Assembly: GCA_030770535.1 (NCBI GenBank)
Contig: JASVEC010000016.1
Coordinates: 620,001-684,000 of the forward strand
Length of the DNA: 64,000 nt
Origin: Batkoa obscura
Lineage: Eukaryota > Entomophthoromycota > Entomophthoromycetes > Entomophthorales > Batkoaceae
Direction: 5' to 3'
Every line of letters begins with the position of its first letter. The stretch's first letter is position 1. The translations under genes and the position numbers were made by a program. Shown in pieces: positions 55,033-62,950 of this stretch. The notes under the pieces are model-generated. The model saw only the letters and a list, made by a program, of their open reading frames with translations, was not told the DNA's origin and ran no database searches.

Positions 55033-57009
55033 ATGTTTGGGAACAAAACCCATCAATTGGTCATAAATCAACTACTCCAGGACATCTATAAAGTATATAT
55101 TCAATTCGAAGATATCGTTGAACAATGGGGGGCAGAAGTGATTCATAAAACTACTTTCTTAGCAGAGATGGACAATAGCAACGCTTTTTTGACCCAGATC
55201 AAACAAATCAAAAGTAATAAAATGGTACTATCGATGTGTTTACTATATATCAATCGACTGTCTCAATATTTAAAAAAGATTGAGTCCGTACTAAAATTAT
55301 TATTGACTGGTTGTCTTTACACTATGAAAGAAATTGAAATTGAACTAATAATATCAAAGTTTCAAGAAGCGAGTACTTATTTACAATCCGACTTAAATAT
55401 AGCTCCTGACATAACCTTATTAACCAAATTAAACCATTTACCAACAGAAGGTAATTATAGTCCATTCCAACATAATTCAAAGATATTGAACAACTTAAAT
55501 GAACGACAATCTAAATTTCTCAATTTATTACCAAGTTTGAAGTTTTTGAATAAGGTACTAAAGGATTTGCAACTAGACTATAATTCGATTTCGGAGATTC
55601 CAAATGAATCTAATATCTCTTTACCCTTCTACTCTAAAATCAAACGGAAATATCTAGGTTATTATGTCATGGAATATCATAACCATCATCATTATGATGA
55701 CTTGTATTCTACTAAAATATTACAAAATGAAGCTGCTATGCTATGCAAATTAAAAACCCATAGCAATATTCTAGATATTTACGGTTTAAGGGCAGAAGGT
55801 GACTTATTTGGTGTTATTGTTGAATATGCTGAACTTGGTACTTTGAAGGAAATGGTAGCTACTTACACTATACCAAATGAATTGAAAGCTACATTTACTT
55901 GTGAGATTGCAGATGTGATGTGTTATTTAAAAAGTTTAAATATAGTACATGCAAATTTAACAACAGAGAGTATATTAGTTACGAAAGAGTTTATGATTAA
56001 AGTGACTGGGTTTGGCTGGTCACATGAGACGGATAAGGCTTTAATTTTAAATGATGTAGGTATGGATTTAAATAGGGCTAGGTTTATGTCACCAGAAATA
56101 TTTGATGTCAAAAAAAAAGTTGGTGTTGAAACGGATATTTATAGTTTAGGATTGGTATTGTTTTCTTTATGGAGTCAATATCTACCATTTGATTATATTA
56201 CAAGTGTGAAAGCAATGAAAGAGGTAATATTAAATGGAGGCAAAGAAAATTTGAGTTTGATTAATAATTTATTGATAAAAGAGATAGAACAATGTTGGCA
56301 GTTTGAGGATAAAGATAGGATTTCATGTCATCAACTTTTGCTGGAGATTGAAACGCTAACTTCAATAAAAGTAAATAATCCTGTTATTTTAGAATCCGTT
56401 ATTAAACCCTTTAAACGTGAAAATAAACACGATTGGGAAGAAGCAAAAAGCGGGATAATTGATTTACAAAATATCAGTTTTTATGACAAGAGTATTGTGT
56501 GTGATATGGGATCTGAAGTCATAGACGAGTGTTTGTCAGAAGCTATCCAACAAGCTATAGAATTGCATCAACAAGATAACAAGATTCAAGCATATGAAAC
56601 TTTTAAGCAATTACATGATGCTGGGGACAAAGATGCTTATTATTATTATGGTTATTATTTATATTGGGGTATTGAAAACTATTTAAAAAGAGATCAGTCA
56701 TTGGGTTTAATTAAATTTGAATTAGCCGCCTCATTTGGTTCATTGGATGCTTTAAATCAACTTGGGATTCATTATATGGCCCTTGCGAAAGAAGGCGATC
56801 ATGCTTATTTTAAAGTTGGATTTCAATGCTTTTATAGGGCGTCTTGTTTAGGCCATTGTAAAGCTTTGTTTCACCTAGGGAATTGCTATTTGAAAGGGAA
56901 AGGAACAGTTAAAGATGTTGTGAAGGGAATCTATTATTTAAAAAAGGCAGCTGAGTTGGGACATTCAATAGCAAGAGCTTCATTGACTAAACTTGATATT
57001 AGTTTTTAA
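55033..57009 (+). CDS. Pseudokinase with C-terminal Sel1 repeats
   Basis: 658 residues from the ATG at 55033. Residues ~1-180 are helical (a MLKL-like bundle arrangement is possible, not shown). A protein-kinase-like fold lies at about 200-450: ILDIYGLRAEGDLFGVIVEY (hinge region), then LKSLNIVHANLTTESILV where the catalytic HRD loop should be, IKVTGFGW in place of DFG, ARFMSPEIF as activation segment end, and ETDIYSLGLVLFSLW. The catalytic Asp, the DFG Asp and a clear VAIK Lys are not evident, so it is probably a pseudokinase. The C-terminal ~150 residues carry Sel1-type repeats (KDAYYYYGYYLYWG, LDALNQLGIHYMA, CKALFHLGNCYLKGKG followed by VVKGIYYLKKAAELGHS). Kinase-Sel1 proteins are expanded in several early-diverging fungi and act as scaffolds. 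Confidence 0.83.
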   Translation: MFGNKTHQLVINQLLQDIYKVYIQFEDIVEQWGAEVIHKTTFLAEMDNSNAFLTQIKQIKSNKMVLSMCLLYINRLSQYLKKIESVLKLLLTGCLYTMKEIEIELIISKFQEASTYLQSDLNIAPDITLLTKLNHLPTEGNYSPFQHNSKILNNLNERQSKFLNLLPSLKFLNKVLKDLQLDYNSISEIPNESNISLPFYSKIKRKYLGYYVMEYHNHHHYDDLYSTKILQNEAAMLCKLKTHSNILDIYGLRAEGDLFGVIVEYAELGTLKEMVATYTIPNELKATFTCEIADVMCYLKSLNIVHANLTTESILVTKEFMIKVTGFGWSHETDKALILNDVGMDLNRARFMSPEIFDVKKKVGVETDIYSLGLVLFSLWSQYLPFDYITSVKAMKEVILNGGKENLSLINNLLIKEIEQCWQFEDKDRISCHQLLLEIETLTSIKVNNPVILESVIKPFKRENKHDWEEAKSGIIDLQNISFYDKSIVCDMGSEVIDECLSEAIQQAIELHQQDNKIQAYETFKQLHDAGDKDAYYYYGYYLYWGIENYLKRDQSLGLIKFELAASFGSLDALNQLGIHYMALAKEGDHAYFKVGFQCFYRASCLGHCKALFHLGNCYLKGKGTVKDVVKGIYYLKKAAELGHSIARASLTKLDISF

Positions 57010-57899
57010 TTTTTATTTATTGCTTTAATTTTATTAAATAATAAAGTTTTTGATCATAATAGTTTAAATACGACAGGAGAGTGATGAATATTTAGTAAAA
57101 CCTATCAACTCCAAGTAATAATTCTAAAAGTAATAAAACAGTACCCCTCACCATAAAACAAACATCCAACTTCAAATATACAGGGCTATTTTAAAGTAAG
57201 AATAGAAGAGAACAAAAGATGTAAAATGCAATAAGTTTGGATTTTTCTTATTTTTGATGGTAGCTTTTTTGAAGAAACATTTCAGATGTTATCAAGTTTA
57301 AACCAATTCACTTAATGACAGTTTAAAGTGGGCTGATATTTCTAATTAAATAGTTGAACATTTTATTATCATACTAGAATTCTTTTTACTATTTTAAAAT
57401 TTATTCATTTATTTGTTACAGTTGTAATTATCTATTAAGTTCTATCAAAGCTATTCTATCTTGAAGTTTTGTCAAGCACTCTTTAGTTTCAACCTTGTAA
57501 ATACCTCTTTACAATCTATGGGCTCTTTCACAATAGCCATTATTAAAAAGTTTTGATCAAAAACGCAAAACTTGAATAAAGCTTGAAAAGAAAAATTATG
57601 ATTGATTGGATGTGAAGCTTGCAAATGTGTAGCAAATTTTTTTGATATTGATAATAAATCAAAATGATATTTTTATTTGTAAATATCAATACTTTATGAT
57701 CTTTGTTTTAGGTTCTACTTTTCATTTTGCATTTATAATAATTATCCACTCACTAAGCATTAAACTTTCTAAGAAATTTGCGCTTTGTAAGTTCCAAATT
57801 TTAGCAAAATCAATTGATTATGAACTATTTATCATTATACATTGAATTTGTATTTAAATCATAAAACTATTAATTTAAAATAACATAATACCATTATCA
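57010..57899. other. Intergenic
   Basis: AT-rich; the 67-codon frame at 57642-57845 is not supported. It ends at the cytolysin fossil. Confidence 0.55.
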
Positions 57900-58291
57900 A
57901 GAACGAAGCTAAGGTTGAAGTCGTAACATCTGAATTGGTTGAATTTTTAAAGAATGCTTTAACTATTGCCATTACTTCTGCTGAACAAGCTGCACTCAAA
58001 ACTGCTATTGATAAAGTCTTCACTGGGTTAAGTAAATCTGATCAAGATGCTTGGATCTTTCATCAGTCTTCATCTGGATACAATAGTGCTTGGGAATATC
58101 GTTTATTATATTCTTTTCCTCGTGGTACCAGTACAAAATCTTTCCTGACTTTAGTATTAACCTTCTTTATTGAATCCAAGGTTGAGAAGGAAAAGATTTT
58201 ATTCATTACTACCAAAGATATTAGTAATTTTAAAGTTGAATTAACTACTTGTAAATTGTTAGTATTGGAGGGTTTTAAAGCTAAACCATAA
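57900..58291 (+). pseudogene. Fossil of a Cyt-like cytolytic toxin gene
   Basis: The C-terminal part of a Cyt/CytB-family (Bacillus Cyt1A, Volvariella volvatoxin A2) pore-forming protein. Recognised by DAWIFHQSSSG, the aromatic strand WEYRLLYSF, and ILFITTKDISNFKVEL with its preceding strand FFIESKV. These line up in order with the known Cyt1A segments AWIFWG, YTYNVLFAI and VLFFTIQDSASYNV. Only this part of the fold is recognisable, so the copy looks broken (at least one major break), and it is treated as a fossil. It appears fairly young because the remaining frame is well kept. Related genes are reported in Conidiobolus, which bears on the host identity. Confidence 0.65.
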
Positions 58292-58371
58292 AAATGTTTT
58301 GTTTAAAAAAAACTTTCTATTTTTTTATATTTTTATATAACTATTAGAGTTTTTGGCATAATAAGGGCTGT

Positions 58372-58440
58372 TTTTTGGCATAGCTTTTTTCTAAAAAGGT
58401 ATATTTGACCCCATAACTAATTATTTTTCCAAAAAGGTAT
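58372..58440. repeat. Virus-region repeat module 1 (hairpin plus GACCCCATAACTAAT block)
   Basis: Contains the hairpin at 58380-58402 (ATAGCTTTTT, loop TCT, AAAAAGGTAT, one mismatch). This is followed by TTTGACCCCATAACTAATTA and TTTTTCCAAAAAGGTAT, a block repeated near 62909-62945. The stretch 58372-58403 is identical for 32 bases to 59742-59773. Confidence 0.88.
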
Positions 58441-58504
58441 CTTGGTATCTGGTTGTCCTAAATAGTGATTCCATTCATTGTACTTATTCAACTATATATA
58501 AACA

Positions 58505-59620
58505 ATGCGCTTCTTTGTTTTAATCTTGTCCGTTTTTTACTTATCCATAATAAATGCGGATATTGGCGACGATGTGTTGAATTCTTTTAAACAGATTTTA
58601 AATTTCAATGCTGATCATATGTGTTTCAATGGTTTTGGTAAATTTGTATGTCGCCTTCAAACTGGTGCTCAAAAAGCAGCAATCTCATTTATATCTAGAG
58701 GTGTTTTATCATTTAACCGTAATAAATGTTGTCCTTCCTATCGTAATCTTATCAAAAATATTGGTAGTGAGAATAATTCATTTGCTAATACTACTTGGAA
58801 TACTATCGATGATTGCTTTGATTTCAATATCTCGAAGATTATTGACAAAATTAAAGATAAAGATGGGGTCAAAAGTGAAAAGACTAAAAACAAGTTAAAA
58901 GATATAGCTAAAGATAATGGTAAAAATGTTTTGAAATCAGTTGCCATGGATTATGCTAAGGAATTTGCTTCGGCTTTTGTACCTGATTCTATTCGTGATA
59001 TATTAGGTGATCCAAAGGATGATATATGCTCTCCTCCTCCTTCTTGTATAGATAAGTTTAGAACTCATCTAAAGACTTATAGTCCTGTTTATTGGTTGAA
59101 AAGTAAATATGCCATTGATAACCATGTAGTGTATAAAAACCATTTAACCATAACTTCTCACGATGATGGTTTTAACACCTCTCTGAACCAAACTAATCTT
59201 TTGAATATATGCAAATTATCTCAATCAGAAATGTGGACTTTAATAAATGAATTGCAGAATAACAAGGATCTATTATCTTATTGCGAAAACGATATCCTAT
59301 GCCCCACACCAAAATGTTTAAGTATGGTTAGAGATAAAAATGACAAATCTTTTAGAAATTTATTAACCAGAATATTTACTAATTCGGTAAATAATGCAGT
59401 TTCTTCAAACAAAAATACTGGAGGATTCACAGCTCAAATTTATCCTGAAACTATTGCTGTAGAATTCATGTTTAATAATGATTCAAAAAGTAATATAGAA
59501 GCTACTTGTCTTAGAGCTCTTAACAGAATCATTGATAATAACAAATCATTAACCACTTATATTGCTAATGAAATAAATAATACATCTGAATGCCACATAG
59601 AATTGTATTGTACAACTTAA
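58505..59620 (+). CDS. Secreted Cys-containing protein of unknown function (virus-like region)
   Basis: 371 residues. A clear signal peptide (MRFFVLILSVFYLSIINA), then about 350 residues with 14 or so Cys, many in pairs or evenly spread (NKCCPSYRNL, DDICSPPPSCIDKF, SYCENDILCPTPKCL, CHIELYCTT at the end), suggesting a disulfide-bonded extracellular protein. A Lys/Asp-rich helical stretch (IDKIKDKDGVKSEKTKNKL) lies around residue 120. No transmembrane segment after the leader. I recognise no family. It sits between two copies of the hairpin repeat, which ties it to the virus-like region; it could be a viral gene or host DNA carried within. Unspliced. Confidence 0.75.
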   Translation: MRFFVLILSVFYLSIINADIGDDVLNSFKQILNFNADHMCFNGFGKFVCRLQTGAQKAAISFISRGVLSFNRNKCCPSYRNLIKNIGSENNSFANTTWNTIDDCFDFNISKIIDKIKDKDGVKSEKTKNKLKDIAKDNGKNVLKSVAMDYAKEFASAFVPDSIRDILGDPKDDICSPPPSCIDKFRTHLKTYSPVYWLKSKYAIDNHVVYKNHLTITSHDDGFNTSLNQTNLLNICKLSQSEMWTLINELQNNKDLLSYCENDILCPTPKCLSMVRDKNDKSFRNLLTRIFTNSVNNAVSSNKNTGGFTAQIYPETIAVEFMFNNDSKSNIEATCLRALNRIIDNNKSLTTYIANEINNTSECHIELYCTT

Positions 59621-59713
59621 TAATAATAAAAAGAGAATCATCAAATGTGTTAAGTCCAGTAAAATGATCTACCTTAGTTCTATAGATAGCTACATCTTTT
59701 TTTTTTGTTATAT

Positions 59714-59820
59714 CATACCTTTTTCAGAAAAATAATCAGTGTTTTTGGCATAGCTTTTTTCTAAAAAGGTATAGGGGTGTTCCCTTACTATACCAAAAAC
59801 ACTATTAGTTATATATCTTT
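59714..59820. repeat. Virus-region repeat module 2
   Basis: The hairpin at 59750-59772 repeats module 1 exactly. Before it stands ATACCTTTTTCAGAAAAATA, related to the hairpin of module 3. After it comes AGGGGTGTTCCCTTACTATA then CCAAAAACACTATTAG, the inverse of the block GTGTTTTTGGCATAGTAAGG at about 62879. Confidence 0.85.
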
Positions 59821-59965
59821 TCATATCTTTTCATATCTTTTCATATCTTTTTATATATCTTCTTATATCTTTTTATATATCTTTTTATATATCTTTTTAT
59901 ATATCTTTTCATATCTTTTCATATCTTCTTGTATATCTTTTCATATCTTCCTATATATCTTCTTA
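59815..59965. repeat. Pyrimidine-rich tandem repeat (TATCTTTTCA/TATATCTTTT)
   Basis: About 150 bases of imperfect 10- and 14-base units made from CATATCTTTT and TATATATCTTTT. It lies between the two secreted-protein genes. It creates a spurious Ser/Phe/Ile-rich frame. The spacing is too short and the units too degenerate for a CRISPR-like array. Confidence 0.85.
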
Positions 59966-60084
59966 TAGCTTCGCCCCTGGAAATCCAAAAGATTTCACTG
60001 AATTCCTTACCACACCCGGGACCCGATTTAGGTACCTGATCAATCTAAATATATAATAGAGTAGAGATATTTATCTACATAAAT

Positions 60085-60963
60085 ATGCGTACCACATTCC
60101 TATTGAATTTGTCCATCCTTTTCACCTCTGCTTTGGCCAGAGATGAACTTTCAAAGATTGGATTAGAAGTATCAAAAAGAATATCCGATTTAAATATCTA
60201 TACGGATCCTTGGGCCGATACTAAAACTGCACTTACTCGTGATGAATTGGCAAAGGTCAATAAATTATTTGAGGTTGATCCCAAATATGAAGATTTAACC
60301 AAAAGTGGTAGTTGTGATTCCATTATAAATAAATGGTATTATATTCAACATTTGATTAAACTTATTACCGGCAAAGATCCACAATTGTTTAATACCATTG
60401 ATGCTTTATCTAGTATAAAACTTAATAAATGTGTGTTACATTATAGTGATGCGTCTCCTATCTCGGCGGAATATGAAAATAAGAATGTTTCTCCTGAAAC
60501 TATTAAATGGTCAAATAAAGTAACCCATTCAGTTGCTAATAACTTCAAAGTTACTTTAGGTATAGATATTGCTGATATATTCACTAAACTTGGGTTTGAA
60601 TATGGATATACCGTTACTGATACTACTAAAGATGCTACTGAAGAAACTCGTCTAGTATGTCCTGGGGCTAGATCTATCTTGGAAAGAAGTGCCTTAGTAT
60701 TAACATGTCATACTACTCTTCTTAAGACAACTTTTATTCCTACTAAGAGACCTGATGGTAATGGATGTTATTGGAATGCACAACCTATACAACCTGTACA
60801 ACCTGTACTTACCAACCAACCAATTACTTTTGCTATTACTAATAATGGTAAACCTCAGGGGAAGATTTTGCTCAATAATCTCATTAAACCTTATTGTCAA
60901 CCCGATCAAAAGAATGCTTGTTACACTCCTGAAAATAAGGATTGTAGACAAGTGAGTAGCTAG
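60085..60963 (+). CDS. Secreted protein of unknown function (virus-like region)
   Basis: 292 residues. Signal peptide MRTTFLLNLSILFTSALA, cleaved near residue 18. Visible parts: an N-terminal helical stretch (LSKIGLEVSKRISDLNIYTD); a middle with KWSNKVTHSVANNFKVTLG and then LGFEYGYTVTDTTKD, an alternating Ser/Thr/Val beta-rich stretch; a Gln-Pro-Val repeat (QPIQPVQPV); and a Cys-rich end (KPYCQPDQKNACYTPENKDC). It has about 11 Cys. I recognise no family. The 3' end is followed by the module 3 hairpin and the converging D5-like gene. Unspliced. It shares layout (leader, no other membrane segment, many Cys) but no clear sequence with its neighbour at 58505-59620. Confidence 0.75.
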   Translation: MRTTFLLNLSILFTSALARDELSKIGLEVSKRISDLNIYTDPWADTKTALTRDELAKVNKLFEVDPKYEDLTKSGSCDSIINKWYYIQHLIKLITGKDPQLFNTIDALSSIKLNKCVLHYSDASPISAEYENKNVSPETIKWSNKVTHSVANNFKVTLGIDIADIFTKLGFEYGYTVTDTTKDATEETRLVCPGARSILERSALVLTCHTTLLKTTFIPTKRPDGNGCYWNAQPIQPVQPVLTNQPITFAITNNGKPQGKILLNNLIKPYCQPDQKNACYTPENKDCRQVSS

Positions 60964-61056
60964 GTTTTGTGGTAAGTATATTAAAAAATTAAAAAAATTA
61001 AAAAATCTATTAATACTGTTTTTATTTTTATTTTTATTTTAATCTATCACCGTAAT

Positions 61057-61160
61057 ACCTTTTTTAAACTATTAGTTCTGGGGTCAAATATACCTTTTTT
61101 AAACTATTCATCCATATACCTTTTTCAGAAAAAGCTATACCAAAAACAATAATAGTTATA
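61057..61160. repeat. Virus-region repeat module 3 (convergent 3' ends)
   Basis: The hairpin 61115-61139 (TATACCTTTTT, loop CAG, AAAAAGCTATA, one mismatch) is the inverse form of the module 1 hairpin. Upstream, TGGGGTCAAATATACCTTTT at about 61078 is the exact complement of a segment of module 1 (58394-58413). After it ACCAAAAACAATAATAGTTA is like part of module 2. It lies between the ends of two converging genes. Confidence 0.87.
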
Positions 61161-61182
61161 TGAATGAAAAAGGTATTATTTA

Positions 61183-62544
61183 TTACCATCCACCTATTAA
61201 TTTTACTCCTTGTAAATAATTATTTGCTGATACATCGACACCAGATCTTCTTAATTCTTCTTTGAACACAGCTGAACTACATACTTTAACTCCTGGATAA
61301 GATGCCATAAACCATTCTTTATATTTATCATAAACAACATTGGCAGATATAAACCCTTCTTTATCTTCTTCTAAATTAAATTTCTTAAATTGGGAAATAA
61401 TGTCATTGTTTTCTTTAAATTCTTTAGTATATGATTCAACATCCCCACAATTTCCTAGTCCATGTGCTTTATATTCTTTATATTTCTGAATTAGTATATA
61501 TAAAAAGGGTCCAGCTAAATCTGATAATTTATCCATTAGATGGATGTCCTTCTTATATATGTGTTTGAAATTATCACATTCTTCTTGATCATCAACAAAT
61601 GTAGATACAAACGGTAACACCCTCATTCTACTCCATACTGCTTTATCTATTGTATTCGTGCTAAGTACTCTATTAGCAATCGTTACAAATTTTGATCTGT
61701 TAATTATATTTCTACCCGTTTCAAATAAATTACGGGTATACATCGTATCATTACCTGATAATTCTTTAAGTATTCCCGTGTTTATCTTGGATGATTCGTC
61801 GGGTTCTTGGAAGAATGAAATACGTTTTCCTTCCAATAAAGACATTTCTGGAGTAGCTGATGATGATTGAGCACGTTTGCCAGTTATCATGGATGTGGGT
61901 AGTTTTACACCATAATCACCAAATGTCTTTTCTATGAGATTTACAATGATGGATTTGCCATTGTCTCCAAGGCCAGACCATACAACAAAGATCTTATCTC
62001 TGTTCTTTCCTTCTAAACATAATGAGGTAAATCGGAGAAAGTATTCTCTCACATCTTCATTAGGAAAGATCTTTGCTAAGATGTCATTGATCAATGATAA
62101 ATCTTGTTCGTTATAACATTTGTATTCTATTTTACTTTCTAATGTTATATAATCACCGGGCAATCCATCTCGTAATTCATCCAAAGCTAAATAATAGACA
62201 CCATTACCAAGTTTGATTATATTATCATTAGAATCTATTTTATCGATAAACGATTGATCATACATAATTTCAACACAATCGTTAATGACTTTGTTTCTAA
62301 ATATTTGGTTTTGTAATTCAAACATTATATTGGTTCTGATTTTATTCGGTTGTTCTTGATTAGTATGAATAACAAGATCAGAATGGAACTGTTCCATCAT
62401 TGTCCTACGAAGATGTATATCTCCGCGAGATTTTACCCAATGCTGGTTCTTAAATGTATAGAATATTCGTTTGCAGTAATCTACACATACAAATTTCAAA
62501 CGATATAATTCACAAAGCAATCTGGCAACTGAATATTCATTCAA
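61183..62544 (-). CDS. D5-like SF3 helicase (NCLDV DNA-replication ATPase)
   Basis: 453 residues in this frame. The N-terminal ~150 residues match the D5_N type region (FYTFKNQHWVKSRGDIHLRR). The SF3 ATPase follows: Walker A VVWSGLGDNGKSIIVNLIEK, then LLEGKRISFFQEPDE (Walker B-like), then LSGNDTMYTRNLFE and SKFVTIANRV (motif C/sensor Asn). A C-terminal winged-helix-like segment has FISANVVYDKYKEWF. Poxvirus D5, asfarvirus C962R and mimivirus relatives are longer because they add an N-terminal primase, which is not seen in this frame. It lies on the same strand as the capping-enzyme gene upstream. Part of the fossil virus-like region. Confidence 0.85.
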   Translation of the reverse strand: MNEYSVARLLCELYRLKFVCVDYCKRIFYTFKNQHWVKSRGDIHLRRTMMEQFHSDLVIHTNQEQPNKIRTNIMFELQNQIFRNKVINDCVEIMYDQSFIDKIDSNDNIIKLGNGVYYLALDELRDGLPGDYITLESKIEYKCYNEQDLSLINDILAKIFPNEDVREYFLRFTSLCLEGKNRDKIFVVWSGLGDNGKSIIVNLIEKTFGDYGVKLPTSMITGKRAQSSSATPEMSLLEGKRISFFQEPDESSKINTGILKELSGNDTMYTRNLFETGRNIINRSKFVTIANRVLSTNTIDKAVWSRMRVLPFVSTFVDDQEECDNFKHIYKKDIHLMDKLSDLAGPFLYILIQKYKEYKAHGLGNCGDVESYTKEFKENNDIISQFKKFNLEEDKEGFISANVVYDKYKEWFMASYPGVKVCSSAVFKEELRRSGVDVSANNYLQGVKLIGGW

Positions 62545-62642
62545 AATAGTAGCATATGCAGTATATAAGGAAATGGTCTTATTTTTGCATATAGAATAAG
62601 TTGATTTTGAACATCTTTCTAATTTACATTCCAGATTAAACT

Positions 62643-62950
62643 TTATATCAAAGGATCCAATTTATAATCTTCAATCATATCATTGAAACATTGGTACCAT
62701 ATGGTTTCTATATCTGGTGGCAAGATACCTGAATTTATATCCAAGGGGGTTGTTCCAAATGTATCTAGAGAAAGTTCGGGAGATTCAAGCCTTGATATGG
62801 TAACACTGGAATTTGATTCTCCGTGCAATATGGGGGAGACCCCCATTGACCCCAGATCTATTAGTAAGGGGGAGGGGGGTGTTTTTGGCATAGTAAGGGG
62901 ACACCCCTTTGACCCCATAACTAATTCTTTTTTCCAAAAAGGTATTGGAT
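62643..62950. repeat. Junction segment with G/C-rich repeats and module 4
   Basis: Between the two viral genes. It includes a locally G/C-rich, partly self-complementary stretch (GGGGGAGACCCCCATTGACC, then CAGATCTATTAGTAAGGGGG) and then module 4: GTGTTTTTGGCATAGTAAGG, GGACACCCCTTTGACCCC, then ATAACTAATTCTTTTTTCCA and AAAAGGTAT. Modules 1 and 2 contain the same blocks. A 91-codon minus-strand frame (62643-62918) passes through it; I cannot assign it. Confidence 0.75.

Noticed and set aside
59815-59965. CRISPR-like array
   Set aside because: Units are 10-14 bases, degenerate and without unique spacers; the genome is eukaryotic.
60700-60955. Overlapping frames inside the second secreted-protein gene
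   Set aside because: Shadow frames of 60085-60963, which has the signal peptide and regular codon use.
62643-62918. 91-codon frame between the two viral genes
   Set aside because: Most of it is read through repeat module 4 and a G/C-rich inverted repeat; no domain recognised, so described as a repeat junction only.
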